Positions 15,867-24,534 of a DNA stretch of 51,787 bases are shown piece by piece. Below the pieces are notes generated by a model. It was given only the letters and a program-made list of their open reading frames with translations. It ran no database searches and was not told the origin of the DNA. Source of the DNA: JABCPE02 sp963518955 (GTDB lineage: Bacteria; Bacteroidota; Bacteroidia; Flavobacteriales; Weeksellaceae). Every line of letters starts with the position of its first letter. Within the stretch, counting starts at the first letter, position 1. Location of the stretch: the NCBI GenBank assembly GCA_963518955.1, contig CAUQKI010000012.1, positions 1 to 51,787 of the forward strand, in the 5' to 3' direction. Both the position numbers and the translations under genes were made by a program.

Positions 15867-15891
15867 ATTTAATTTTCAAACCTTAAATATT

Positions 15892-16656
15892 GTGAATTTA
15901 AAATTACACAAACCACTGTGTATCTTTGATTTAGAGACCACAGGAACCAATATCGGCAAAGACAGGATTGTAGAAATCTGCATCCTGAAAGTCAATCCAG
16001 ATGCATCCAGAGAAAGCAAAACTTGGCTCATCAACCCAGAAATGCCCATTCCAGTGGAAGCATCAGTGGTGCATGGGATTTATGACAAAGATGTAGAAAA
16101 TGCGCCTACCTTTAAAGAAGCAGCTCCTAAAATCATGGAAATGCTTTCTGGAACGGATTTGGGAGGATTTAATTCCAATAGATTTGATGTTCCTTTACTA
16201 GCAGAGGAACTTCTGAGAGCAGGGATAGATTTTGATTTATCTAAATTCAAACTCATTGACGCTCAGGTTATTTTCCACAAAATGGAACCTAGAAACCTTA
16301 CCGCCGCATACAAATTCTACTGCGGAAAAGATTTGGAAGGAGCCCACTCTGCTGAAGCAGACACCTTGGCTACCTTTGAAGTGATAGACGCACAGGTAGG
16401 CAAATATGAAGAACTTCCAAAAGATATAAATGGACTGAGTGAATTTTCATTCCATAATAAATTCGCAGATTTGGCTGGATTTATCGCCTTTAATGAAAAC
16501 AAGGAAGAAATTTTCACTTTTGGAAAATACAAAGGACAGCCTGTGAAAGAGGTTTTCCAGAAAGACATCGGCTATTTCGGCTGGATTCAAAATGCTGATT
16601 TCCCACTTTACACTAAAAAAATTCTAACAGCCATCCAATTAAGAAGCAAATTTTAA
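15892..16656 (+). CDS. DnaQ-like 3'-5' exonuclease with C-terminal DUF3820-like element
   Basis: The 254-residue protein begins with a DEDDh exonuclease domain. Motif I is FDLETTG (Asp13, Glu15), motif II is around GGFNSNRFDVPLL, and motif III is HSAEADTLATFEV. The C-terminal 50 residues contain FTFGKYKGQPVKEVF, matching the FGKYKG pattern of the small DUF3820 family. The start codon is GTG at 15892; no ATG is available upstream of motif I. It lies 25 nt after pssA and may share its transcript. It probably acts in DNA or RNA 3'-end trimming. It is not the replicative epsilon subunit by length or domain set alone. Confidence 0.87.
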   Translation: MNLKLHKPLCIFDLETTGTNIGKDRIVEICILKVNPDASRESKTWLINPEMPIPVEASVVHGIYDKDVENAPTFKEAAPKIMEMLSGTDLGGFNSNRFDVPLLAEELLRAGIDFDLSKFKLIDAQVIFHKMEPRNLTAAYKFYCGKDLEGAHSAEADTLATFEVIDAQVGKYEELPKDINGLSEFSFHNKFADLAGFIAFNENKEEIFTFGKYKGQPVKEVFQKDIGYFGWIQNADFPLYTKKILTAIQLRSKF

Positions 16657-16717
16657 TTTAAATAATCAAAAAGTGGTTTTATAAAGAAATTTTTCTTATC
16701 TTTAAGAACTAAAACTT

Positions 16718-17164
16718 ATGATTATGACAAATATTATTTTACCTGTGGATTTTGGTAAGACCACAGATGTGCTTTTAGGTGCTGCAATAAAATTTGCAAA
16801 AGAAGTGAATGGAAGACTTTGCCTTATTCATGTCGCTCCTATGGATTTAGGATTGGCTGTGGGTGATATCGGTATGCAGTATTTTCCAGAAATAGAACAA
16901 AGTGAAATTCGTGAAGAATTATTGGAACTTAACCGATTAGAACAACAAGTTGTAGCTCAAGGAGTAGACTGCGAGCATCTTCTGAAACAAGGAATCCCAA
17001 AAGATATTATTCTAGCACATGCAGAGCAGAAAAATGCAGGTTATATAGTAATGGGCTCTCATGGAAGAAGTGGGATGTATGATGTATTCATCGGCAGTTT
17101 GACAAAAGAGCTTACCAAACTATCTCCTATTCCTGTTTTGGTGGTGCCTTGTCATGAAAAATAA
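16718..17164 (+). CDS. Universal stress protein (UspA family)
   Basis: This single-domain Usp has 148 residues, or 146 if the second ATG is used. It contains the nucleotide-binding signature MGSHGRSGMYDVFIGSLTKEL, the G-x2-G-x9-GS pattern of ATP-binding Usps, plus NIILPVDFG at the first strand. Such proteins form dimers and respond to stress or energy limitation. A near-consensus TATCTTTA box precedes it. A perfect terminator follows, so it is monocistronic. Confidence 0.92.
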   Translation: MIMTNIILPVDFGKTTDVLLGAAIKFAKEVNGRLCLIHVAPMDLGLAVGDIGMQYFPEIEQSEIREELLELNRLEQQVVAQGVDCEHLLKQGIPKDIILAHAEQKNAGYIVMGSHGRSGMYDVFIGSLTKELTKLSPIPVLVVPCHEK

Positions 17165-17183
17165 AAAATTATATTTTTAATCT

Positions 17184-17215
17184 AAATCCTTATCAATATT
17201 GATAAGGATTTTTTT
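17184..17215 (+). terminator. Terminator after uspA-like gene
   Basis: AAATCCTTATCA/TGATAAGGATTT is a perfect 12-bp stem followed by a T run. Confidence 0.92.
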
Positions 17216-17227
17216 ATTTAAAAATCG

Positions 17228-17235
17228 TACTTTTG
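17228..17235 (+). promoter_or_regulatory. -7 box of sufS; fixes the start codon
   Basis: TACTTTTG matches TAnnTTTG. An in-frame TTG start at 17233 would lie inside this box, so translation must begin at the ATG at 17260. Confidence 0.6.
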
Positions 17236-17259
17236 GGGCTTATTTTCAAAGTTAAAATA

Positions 17260-18480
17260 ATGCTGAATATACAAGAAATACGGGAGCAATTTCCTATTCT
17301 TACCCAAAAGGTAAATGACAAACCTTTGGTATATCTGGATAATGCTGCCAGTTCACAAAAACCTCTGATGGTCATAAAAAAATGGGAGGAATATTATCAA
17401 ACTATCAATGCTAATGTGCATCGTGGAATTCACACTTTGAGCCAGTTAGCAACCGAAGAAATGGAACTTTCTCGGCAAAAAATCCAGAAATTCATCAACG
17501 CGAAATACAGCCACGAAATCATTTTCACTCGTGGAACTACCGAGAGTATCAACCTAATTTCCTACTCCATCACTCCACTGATAAAAGCAGGAGACGAAAT
17601 CATTATTTCTCATCTGGAACACCACTCAAACATCGTTCCTTGGCAGATGCTTTGCGAGAGAACAGGTGCTGTTTTGAAGGTTATACCGATAGATGAAAAC
17701 GGAATTCTACAACTGGATTTTTTAGACAAAAACCTATCCGAAAAAACCAAAATAGTCGCTGTAAATCAAGTTTCTAACGCACTGGGAATCATCAACCCTA
17801 TAAATGAAATCATTGCAAAAACCAGAGCCAGCTCTCCTGCCTACATTGTTATCGACGGCGCCCAGTCGGTTCCTCATTTTAAAATAGATGTTCAGAAATT
17901 GGATTGTGATTTTTTTGTTTTTTCTGGACACAAAATATATGCTCCCATGGGCACAGGAATTCTCTACGGAAAGGAAAGTGTTTTGGATAAACTCAGTCCT
18001 TTTCACGGCGGCGGCGAAATGATAAAAACCTGCACCTTTGAGAAAACCACCTATGCCGACCTGCCCTTTCGGTTCGAAGCAGGAACACCCAATGTTGGCG
18101 GAAATATCGCTCTAGGAACAGCCACGGATTTCGTAGAAAACATAGGACATTCTTCTATCAAAGAGCATGAAACGGCACTTTTAGATTATGCTCAAAAAAA
18201 ATTAAAAGAAATAGACGGTCTAAAAATCTATGGCGAAAAAGCTCCGCGGACAGGCGTAATTTCCTTTAATCTAAATGGAAATTTCATCGCTTCTGATGTA
18301 GGAATGATTTTGGATAAATTGGGAATTGCCGTGCGCACAGGACACCACTGCACCCAGCCGATTATGAATTTTTTCGGGATTTCTGGAACTATCCGTGCTA
18401 GTTTTGCTGTTTATAATACTTTTGAAGAAATAGATTCCCTAATCGAAGGAGTGAAAAAAGCACAAAAAATGCTGATGTAA
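17260..18480 (+). CDS. sufS: Cysteine desulfurase SufS family
   Basis: SufS is a PLP enzyme that removes sulfur from cysteine as a persulfide for Fe-S cluster assembly. The 406-residue product has the PLP lysine Lys225 in FFVFSGHKIYAPMGTG. The catalytic Cys364 is in VRTGHHCTQPIM, with the extended RXGHHCA-like loop of type II desulfurases. His and Asp cofactor contacts are seen in SHLEHHSN and VIDGAQS. No sufBCD or sufE lies beside it here, so it is detached from the usual suf operon. It may serve that operon in trans, or another sulfur-transfer route. Confidence 0.94.
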   Translation: MLNIQEIREQFPILTQKVNDKPLVYLDNAASSQKPLMVIKKWEEYYQTINANVHRGIHTLSQLATEEMELSRQKIQKFINAKYSHEIIFTRGTTESINLISYSITPLIKAGDEIIISHLEHHSNIVPWQMLCERTGAVLKVIPIDENGILQLDFLDKNLSEKTKIVAVNQVSNALGIINPINEIIAKTRASSPAYIVIDGAQSVPHFKIDVQKLDCDFFVFSGHKIYAPMGTGILYGKESVLDKLSPFHGGGEMIKTCTFEKTTYADLPFRFEAGTPNVGGNIALGTATDFVENIGHSSIKEHETALLDYAQKKLKEIDGLKIYGEKAPRTGVISFNLNGNFIASDVGMILDKLGIAVRTGHHCTQPIMNFFGISGTIRASFAVYNTFEEIDSLIEGVKKAQKMLM

Positions 18481-18501
18481 AGTTTTCATTATACTGTCAA
18501 A

Positions 18502-18533
18502 TTGTCCTAATATCATTACTGGCAATATTTTTG
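18502..18533 (+). promoter_or_regulatory. Promoter of grpE-dnaJ
   Basis: TTG at 18502-18504, then 21 nt, then TATTTTTG at 18526-18533. The repeated TTGTC/GACAA half-sites around it (18502-18506 and 18533-18537) might be an operator, but they do not match CIRCE. Confidence 0.5.
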
Positions 18534-18561
18534 ACAATTATTAGAAGAAAAATTTAAGAAA

Positions 18562-19113
18562 ATGGAAGAAAATAAAGATACACAAGAGAGAAAGAACACC
18601 TCTAACCCAGAGGATATGCAAAATACTGAAAATCAAAACACAGAAAATACTGAAAATTTGACAGAAGAAATGTCATTAGAGGAACAATTGGCACACCAAA
18701 AAGACCTCTACATCAGACTTTTTGCTGAGTTTGAAAACTACAAAAAAAGAACTCTAAAAGAAAAAACAGAATTTGCACAATACGCCAATCAAAACATTAT
18801 GATTTCTATGTTGGCTATTTTAGATGATTTCGAAAGAGCTCTAAAAGAATTAGCAAAATCTGAAGAAACCAAGGAACAGTTGAAGGGAGTAGAACTTATT
18901 TACAACAAATTTAAAAACTCTCTGATAGAGAAGGGTTTAAAAGTAATAGAAGTAAAGGCCGGAGATGATTTTAATGTAGATTTCCATGAGGCTATCACAC
19001 AGATTCCTGCGCCATCAGAAGAGTTGAAAGGCAAGATAGTGGATGTGATAGAGACTGGATATCAGCTATATGACAGAGTTATTCGTTTCGCGAAAGTAGT
19101 TACAGGAAGTTAA
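18562..19113 (+). CDS. grpE: Nucleotide exchange factor GrpE
   Basis: GrpE releases ADP from DnaK. The 183-residue product has a disordered Glu/Asn/Thr-rich N-terminus of about 45 residues. The long dimerisation helix then contains RLFAEFENYKKRTLKEK, and the beta-wing domain contains FNVDFHEAITQIPAP and GYQLYDRVIRFAKV, the GrpE signature. It is followed 42 nt later by dnaJ, and the promoter is upstream of grpE. dnaK is not in the window. Confidence 0.96.
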   Translation: MEENKDTQERKNTSNPEDMQNTENQNTENTENLTEEMSLEEQLAHQKDLYIRLFAEFENYKKRTLKEKTEFAQYANQNIMISMLAILDDFERALKELAKSEETKEQLKGVELIYNKFKNSLIEKGLKVIEVKAGDDFNVDFHEAITQIPAPSEELKGKIVDVIETGYQLYDRVIRFAKVVTGS

Positions 19114-19155
19114 TTCAAAAACAACTAAAAATCAATAAATTAGATAATTAAATTT

Positions 19156-20274
19156 ATGTCTAAAAGAGATTATTACGAGGTATTAGGAGTTTCCAAATCA
19201 GCCAGCGCTGATGAAATCAAAAAAGCCTACCGAAAATTAGCCATAAAATACCACCCAGATAAAAACCCTGGTGACAAGGAAGCAGAAGAAAAATTCAAGG
19301 AAGCCGCTGAGGCCTATGAAGTGCTGAGTGATGCCGACAAAAAGGCGAGATACGACCAGTTCGGCCATGCAGGTGTAGGAGGAGCTACTGGTGGCGGCTA
19401 TGGTGGAGGAGGCATGAATATGGAAGATATTTTTGCTCAGTTTGGTGATATTTTCGGAGGAGGATTTGGTGGTTTCGGAGGCTTCGGAGGAGGAAGAGGC
19501 CATCAACAGCTAAGAGGTTCTAATCTTCGTATCCGAATAAAATTAAACTTGGAGGAAATGCTTAATGGAACACAGAAAACCATTAAGGTAAAAAGAATGA
19601 AATTGGCTGATGGAGTGACCTCTAAGACCTGCCCTACTTGTAATGGTAGCGGTGTCCAGATGAAGATAGTGAACACTGTTTTCGGACAGATGCAGTCTCA
19701 GACCACTTGTTCCGCTTGTCAGGGATTAGGAAAAATCGCTGATAAAATCCCTGCTGGTGCAGATGCGCACGGACTAATCCGTGAGGAAGAAGAAGTAAGC
19801 ATCAACATTCCTGCTGGTGCAAGAGAAGGTCTACAGCTCAATGTCCGAGGAAAAGGTAACGATGCGCCTCTTGGCGGAGCGGCAGGAGACCTTTTGGTGG
19901 TTATAGAAGAGGAAGAAGATGCAAACATCAAACGAGAAGGAGACAACCTTCATCAAGAACTTTATATTTCATTTGCCGAAGCTGCTTTGGGCTGTTCTAA
20001 AGAAATCCCAACAGTAAACGGAAAAGTGAAAATAAAAATAGATGCAGGAACTCAGTCTGGAAAAATCCTTCGTCTTGCTGGAAAAGGACTTCCAAGCTTA
20101 GACAGCTACCACAAGGGAGATATGTTTGTCCATGTAAATGTATGGACACCTCAAAAACTAACCGAGGAACAGCGCAAATTCTTTGAAAGTCAGCTCAATT
20201 CTGGAGAAATGAAAGCCGAGCCTACTGGAAAAGAGAAAAGTTTCTTTGACAGAGTGAGAGATATGTTTAACTGA
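19156..20274 (+). CDS. dnaJ: Chaperone DnaJ (two-motif zinc finger form)
   Basis: DnaJ stimulates DnaK ATPase and delivers substrates. The 372-residue product has a J domain with HPD (KYHPDKNPGD) at residues 1-70 and a long Gly/Phe linker. The Cys-rich region and the C-terminal beta-sandwich domains follow. Only two CxxCxGxG motifs are present (CPTCNGSG and CSACQGLG), whereas E. coli DnaJ has four. The missing pair corresponds to the second zinc centre, and the protein continues directly into KIADKIPAGADAHGL. I believe this is a flavobacterial feature, not a local deletion. A strong terminator follows. Confidence 0.95.
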   Translation: MSKRDYYEVLGVSKSASADEIKKAYRKLAIKYHPDKNPGDKEAEEKFKEAAEAYEVLSDADKKARYDQFGHAGVGGATGGGYGGGGMNMEDIFAQFGDIFGGGFGGFGGFGGGRGHQQLRGSNLRIRIKLNLEEMLNGTQKTIKVKRMKLADGVTSKTCPTCNGSGVQMKIVNTVFGQMQSQTTCSACQGLGKIADKIPAGADAHGLIREEEEVSINIPAGAREGLQLNVRGKGNDAPLGGAAGDLLVVIEEEEDANIKREGDNLHQELYISFAEAALGCSKEIPTVNGKVKIKIDAGTQSGKILRLAGKGLPSLDSYHKGDMFVHVNVWTPQKLTEEQRKFFESQLNSGEMKAEPTGKEKSFFDRVRDMFN

Positions 20275-20296
20275 ATAATATCTCTGTTCAAATAGA

Positions 20297-20330
20297 AAAA
20301 ACCTTGCCTTTAATAGGCAAGGTTTTATTT
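20297..20330. terminator. Bidirectional terminator between dnaJ and hflX
   Basis: AAAACCTTGCC/GGCAAGGTTTT is a perfect 11-bp stem with T runs on both strands, between convergent genes. Confidence 0.92.
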
Positions 20331-20350
20331 TTATTTCAAAAATCCAAAGT

Positions 20351-21565
20351 TTATTTTTCGTCCTCATCATCAAAATATTCAAAAAGAAAATCATTATAAG
20401 GGAAACGAGAAATATGAATTTTGTGCACCTCATCATAAATCAGTTTTTTCATCTCTGGAAAATTCTCTTTAGTAATCGCAGATATAAAAACCGTTGGGTG
20501 TTTAGACTTTGCCATCCATGTACGCTTCCATTCATCAAGAGAAATATTTTTCTTCGTAGATGGAGTTAGGTCATCTTCATCCTTTTTTTCATAAGAAAAA
20601 TCATCTATTTTATTGAAAATCATTACCATCGGTTTCTGATGAGCATTGATTTCCTGCAAAATCTGATTTACAGAACTGATATGGTCTTCAAAACTTTCGT
20701 GCGAAACATCCACCACATGCAGCAACAAATCCGCTTCACGAACCTCATCAAGAGTAGATTTAAAAGACTCCACCAGCTGAGTAGGCAGTTTTCGGATAAA
20801 ACCAACCGTATCCGTAAGAAGGAAAGGCAAATTCCCAATAACTACTTTCCTCACCGTGGTATCCAAAGTAGCAAAAAGTTTATTTTCCGCAAAAACATCC
20901 GATTTAGAAAGGGCATTCATCAGCGTGGATTTTCCTACATTGGTATAGCCCACCAAGGCTACTCTTACCATCTTTCCACGGTTGTTTCTCTGCGTAGCCA
21001 TCTGTTTATCAATAGTTTTTAATTTCTCCTTTAAAAGTGAAATCCTATCACGGATAATACGCCTATCCGTTTCTATCTCAGTCTCCCCAGGCCCCCTCAT
21101 CCCAATTCCTCCTCGCTGTCTCTCTAGGTGGGTCCACATCCTTGTAAGTCTTGGTAAAAGATACTCATACTGAGCAAGTTCCACCTGAGTTCTCGCATAA
21201 GAAGTCTGAGCCCTTTGAGCAAAAATATCAAGAATAAGATTAGTTCGGTCAAGAATTTTAACTTCTAATTCTCTCTCCAAGTTTTTCAGCTGTGAAGGAG
21301 AAAGTTCATCATCAAAAATAACCGTTCCTATTTCATTTTCTTCCAAAAAAAGTTTGATTTCCTCTGCTTTTCCCTTCCCTACAAAAGTTCTAGAATCAGG
21401 CTGAGAAAGTTTTTGTGTAAATCTTTTTTTCACTGTAGCCCCAGCTGTATAAGCCAAAAACTCTAGCTCATCCATATATTCGGTGAGTTTTTCCTCATCT
21501 TGGTCTTTTGTTATCAGACCTACCAAAACGGCATTTTCGTAAATATGTTCCTTTTTTTCTAACAT
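20351..21565 (-). CDS. hflX: GTPase HflX
   Basis: HflX is a ribosome-binding GTPase that splits stalled or hibernating ribosomes. The 404-residue product has the N-terminal HflX domain with the glycine-rich loop RGGIGMRGPGETEIETDRR. The G domain follows, with G1 GYTNVGKST, G3 DTVGF and G4 NKID. The C-terminus is acidic. A complete promoter lies 4 nt before the ATG, so the message is predicted to be leaderless. It is convergent with dnaJ. Confidence 0.95.
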   Translation of the reverse strand: MLEKKEHIYENAVLVGLITKDQDEEKLTEYMDELEFLAYTAGATVKKRFTQKLSQPDSRTFVGKGKAEEIKLFLEENEIGTVIFDDELSPSQLKNLERELEVKILDRTNLILDIFAQRAQTSYARTQVELAQYEYLLPRLTRMWTHLERQRGGIGMRGPGETEIETDRRIIRDRISLLKEKLKTIDKQMATQRNNRGKMVRVALVGYTNVGKSTLMNALSKSDVFAENKLFATLDTTVRKVVIGNLPFLLTDTVGFIRKLPTQLVESFKSTLDEVREADLLLHVVDVSHESFEDHISSVNQILQEINAHQKPMVMIFNKIDDFSYEKKDEDDLTPSTKKNISLDEWKRTWMAKSKHPTVFISAITKENFPEMKKLIYDEVHKIHISRFPYNDFLFEYFDDEDEK

Positions 21566-21569
21566 AGAG

Positions 21570-21600
21570 CAAAGGTAATAAATTAAACATCTTATACAAA
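21570..21600 (-). promoter_or_regulatory. hflX promoter giving a probably leaderless mRNA
   Basis: On the minus strand TTTG (21600-21597) is followed after 19 nt by TACCTTTG (21577-21570), then CTCT and the ATG at 21565. Both elements match consensus, and the predicted start falls on the start codon. Confidence 0.75.
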
Positions 21601-21603
21601 ATA

Positions 21604-21638
21604 CAAAAAAGGATTCAAAATTTTATTCTGAATCCCTT
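21604..21638 (-). terminator. Terminator after yebC
   Basis: On the minus strand GGATTCA/TGAATCC with an 11-nt loop is followed by TTTTTT. Confidence 0.75.
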
Positions 21639-21651
21639 TTCTATTGTAATA

Positions 21652-22392
21652 TTAAATTTTACTTAGCAAATCATCTGTCATCTCCATATTATGGTAGACA
21701 TTCTGCACATCATCATCTTCCTCAAAGCGCTCCAGCATTTTCATATTTGCTTTGAACTGCTCTTCATTCACTTCTTTTGTCATATTTGGAATTCTCTGTA
21801 ATTCAGCACTTTTCGCTTCTATTCCCATTTCATCCAATTTATGAGACAATGCCCCAAAATCCTCAAAAGCAGTAGTAATCATTACTTCTTCCTCATCTTG
21901 GTCTATTTCCTCTGCCCCTCCATCTATCATTTCCATTTCAAACTCATCCCAATCTATGGTGATTTTAGTTTTTTCTATTGTGAAAATTCCTTTTCTGTCA
22001 AAAATAAAAGCCAACTCTCCATTCTTTCCTAAATTTCCTTCAAATTTATTAAAGATTGCTCTTACATTTGCTACTGTTCGGGTAGTATTATTCGTAGTAC
22101 ATTCCACAAAAAACGCAACTCCCCCCTGTCCATAGCCTTCATATGTTACCTCTTCATAGTTTTCTGCATCTGCTCCACTCGCTTTTTTTATTGCTCTTTC
22201 TACATTGTCTTTCGGCATGTTAGCCCCCTTTGCATTCTGTATGCAACGGCGCAGAGCTGGGTTAGAATCTGGATCTGGTCCTCCTGCTTTTACTGCCAAG
22301 GCTATATCTTTTCCTATTTTAGAGAATGTTTTGGCCATTTTATCCCAACGAGCCAATTTAGATGCTTTTCTATATTCAAATGCGCGTCCCAT
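21652..22392 (-). CDS. yebC: YebC/PmpR family translation or transcription regulator
   Basis: The 246-residue product is a full-length YebC-family protein: GRAFEYRKASKLARWDKMAKTFS at its start (shortened here), KIGKDIALAVKAGG, then NMPKDNVERAIKKA, and the central YEGYGQGG. Family members were described as DNA-binding regulators and, more recently, as factors easing ribosome stalling at proline stretches. The start at 22392 is chosen because the longer reading begins with a TTG at 22419 that lies within the -7 box TATTTTTG (22424-22417). The gene is monocistronic between two terminators. Confidence 0.92.
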   Translation of the reverse strand: MGRAFEYRKASKLARWDKMAKTFSKIGKDIALAVKAGGPDPDSNPALRRCIQNAKGANMPKDNVERAIKKASGADAENYEEVTYEGYGQGGVAFFVECTTNNTTRTVANVRAIFNKFEGNLGKNGELAFIFDRKGIFTIEKTKITIDWDEFEMEMIDGGAEEIDQDEEEVMITTAFEDFGALSHKLDEMGIEAKSAELQRIPNMTKEVNEEQFKANMKMLERFEEDDDVQNVYHNMEMTDDLLSKI

Positions 22393-22416
22393 AAATATTG
22401 ATTTTTTTTCAGAACA

Positions 22417-22424
22417 CAAAAATA
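22417..22424 (-). promoter_or_regulatory. -7 box of yebC
   Basis: TATTTTTG on the minus strand, 25 nt before the chosen ATG. It excludes the upstream TTG start. Confidence 0.5.
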
Positions 22425-22451
22425 ATAATTAATTTCCAAAATGAATAAAAA

Positions 22452-22485
22452 AAATACTCCTAGAAAATCTAGGAGTATTTTTTAT
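22452..22485 (-). terminator. Terminator after the ompA-family gene
   Basis: AAATACTCCTAGA/TCTAGGAGTATTT is a perfect 13-bp stem with flanking A and T runs. It may also work on the plus strand. Confidence 0.92.
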
Positions 22486-22498
22486 TAAGAAATTTTAA

Positions 22499-23974
22499 TT
22501 ATTTCTTTTTACCTACTGGTTTTTTACCAGTTCCTTTTTTAGCTGGTTTTTTAACAAGCTTTTTGCTAACTACAGGAAGATCTGATTTTTTCAATGCTTC
22601 CCATGCTTCACCATTAATAGCTTCTACTACTACTTTTCTATCAGCTTCTCTTTCCTCATTTGACGCTGTTGCAGGAACTACTGCATCTCTTGATCCTACA
22701 CCTGTAGATTTCAATTGAGTATCAGCTACTCCTCTTTCTTCAAGAGCTCTAACTACTGCTGCAGCTCTTTCTCTAGAAAGTTTCAAGTTGTAAGCATCAT
22801 TACCTTTTTTATCAGTATGACCTGTAATCAAGAATGTACCTCCATTAGAAGACTTGATTACTTCAGCAGCTTGGTCTAATTTAGAGTAAGAAGACTTGCT
22901 GATTACAGCCTTACCGAAGTCAAATGTAATACCTTTCAATGCACCTGTTGCTTCAAGAGCAAACACATCAGCTGGTTTAGGACATCCGTTGTATTCTGGT
23001 AATCCTGGAACTTCTGGACAAGCATCATCTTTGTCAAGAACTCCATCATTATCTGTATCTTTCCATGGGCATCCTTTGTTTTCAGCTGGACCAGCTACTT
23101 CTGGACACTCATCATCTTTGTCAAGAACTCCGTCACCGTCTGTATCTGGCCAAGGACATCCTTGATTTTCAACTGGACCAGCAACTTCTGGACAGTTATC
23201 TTCTGAATCTTGAACTCCGTCACCGTCTGTATCAGGACATCCGTTAAACTGAGCAAGACCAAATACATCTGGACAAGCATCATCTTTATCTTTGATACCA
23301 TCTTTATCTCTATCTGTATTTCCGAATCTAAAGTTTAATGTAGCTGAAGATTGCCAGAAATCAGAGATAGTAGTTTTCTCGAATGGAGTTACTACATAGT
23401 CTTGTTGAACACCAATACCGAAGTTTTTAGTAATCCAGAAGTTCATACCAAGACCTCCGTTTGCAGCGAAGTGGTCAGCTTTCATGAATCCTCCTTCTTT
23501 GTTGTATGCTCTTTCAGAGTTGCTGTAATCATGTCTTAGATAGTTAGCACCAACTCTCACATATGGGTCAAACCAAGAGTTTTCATTCCAAAGTCCGTTG
23601 AATTTAAATTGAAGACCAAGACCAGTCATCAAGAAAAATTCTTTATCCATAATTTGTCCTTCTACTCCACTTAAGTTTGGACGAATTCTTTTGTTGTCAA
23701 CATTACCCACAGATGTTTGCCAGTCTACAACGAAATACTTGTTCAAGTTTCTCGCAACTGTCAATTTAGACAATGGTGGAGTAATTGTGTAATTGTTAAG
23801 AGTAAATGCCGCACGAAGATTTTTCACTGATTCACCAAATTCTCCATTAATCGCAGCATGGTTTACTCCATGAGCCCCTACTCCTATCAACCACTTATTC
23901 TCAGTTGTTTGAGCAGACACAGAAGTAGCTACTGTAAGAGCTAAAGCTGTGATTCCTAATTTTAGATTTTTCAT
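22499..23974 (-). CDS. OmpA-family outer-membrane porin with thrombospondin type 3 repeats
   Basis: The 491-residue protein has a signal peptide (ends SVSAQ) and an N-terminal beta-barrel of about 200 residues. It then has four calcium-binding thrombospondin type 3 repeats (DTDGDGVxDxxDxCPEVxG) at about 220-325. An OmpA peptidoglycan-binding domain (ITGHTDKKGNDAYNLKLSRERA) follows. The last 20 residues are very Lys-rich (KKPAKKGTGKKPVGKKK), an unusual basic tail beyond the OmpA domain. It is likely an abundant structural protein anchoring the outer membrane to peptidoglycan, as shown by its full consensus promoter and perfect terminator. Confidence 0.95.
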   Translation of the reverse strand: MKNLKLGITALALTVATSVSAQTTENKWLIGVGAHGVNHAAINGEFGESVKNLRAAFTLNNYTITPPLSKLTVARNLNKYFVVDWQTSVGNVDNKRIRPNLSGVEGQIMDKEFFLMTGLGLQFKFNGLWNENSWFDPYVRVGANYLRHDYSNSERAYNKEGGFMKADHFAANGGLGMNFWITKNFGIGVQQDYVVTPFEKTTISDFWQSSATLNFRFGNTDRDKDGIKDKDDACPDVFGLAQFNGCPDTDGDGVQDSEDNCPEVAGPVENQGCPWPDTDGDGVLDKDDECPEVAGPAENKGCPWKDTDNDGVLDKDDACPEVPGLPEYNGCPKPADVFALEATGALKGITFDFGKAVISKSSYSKLDQAAEVIKSSNGGTFLITGHTDKKGNDAYNLKLSRERAAAVVRALEERGVADTQLKSTGVGSRDAVVPATASNEEREADRKVVVEAINGEAWEALKKSDLPVVSKKLVKKPAKKGTGKKPVGKKK

Positions 23975-24026
23975 AGAATGATTAATATAATTTAAAATTT
24001 TATAATTAAATTTTGGATATTTGAGA

Positions 24027-24058
24027 CAAAAATAACAAAAAAAAACAATATTGCCAAA
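24027..24058 (-). promoter_or_regulatory. Promoter of the ompA-family gene
   Basis: On the minus strand TTTG (24058-24055), 20 nt, TATTTTTG (24034-24027). The 5' untranslated region would be about 48 nt. Confidence 0.75.
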
Positions 24059-24063
24059 AAAAA

Positions 24064-24522
24064 TTAAAAATTCTTCTTGATTCTATCTAAATTTCTCTTA
24101 TTTTCTCTTTCTTTTATTGTCTCTCTTTTATCGAATAATTTCTTTCCTCGCGCCAGTGCAATCTTCAGTTTCGCCTTGCCTTTTTCGTTGATATAGAGCT
24201 TTAGCGGAACTATCGTATTTCCTACATCTTTCACTTTTTTACCGAGTTTTTCAAGCTCTTGGGAATGCAGTAAAAGTTTTCGTTCTCTTTTTACTTTATG
24301 ATTGTAAAAAGTCCCAAATTTATACTCTTCTATACTCATATTGATTACAAAAAGTTCTTCGTTTATAAACTCGCAGAAACTTTCCGTTATAGAAGCTTTA
24401 GAAAGGCGGATGGACTTTATTTCAGTTCCTGTAAGCACTATCCCAGCCTCGTATTCTTCCAAGATTTCATATTCAAATCTGGCTCTTTTATTAAGAATAT
24501 TTATATTTTTAGTTTTACTCAT
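24064..24522 (-). CDS. smpB: SsrA-binding protein SmpB
   Basis: SmpB escorts tmRNA to stalled ribosomes for trans-translation. The 152-residue product has the family core: NKRARFEYEILEEYEAGIVLTGTEIKSI near the start (shortened), and GKKLFDKRETIKERE near the end with the basic helical tail. It begins 12 nt after the asnA stop, so the two are co-transcribed. The tmRNA gene itself is not in this window. Confidence 0.97.
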   Translation of the reverse strand: MSKTKNINILNKRARFEYEILEEYEAGIVLTGTEIKSIRLSKASITESFCEFINEELFVINMSIEEYKFGTFYNHKVKRERKLLLHSQELEKLGKKVKDVGNTIVPLKLYINEKGKAKLKIALARGKKLFDKRETIKERENKRNLDRIKKNF

Positions 24523-24534
24523 AATGTGGAGTTT

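Noticed and set aside
18481..18561. CIRCE heat-shock operator before grpE
   Set aside because: TTGTC/GACAA half-sites exist, but neither the sequence nor the 9-nt spacing of CIRCE is present.
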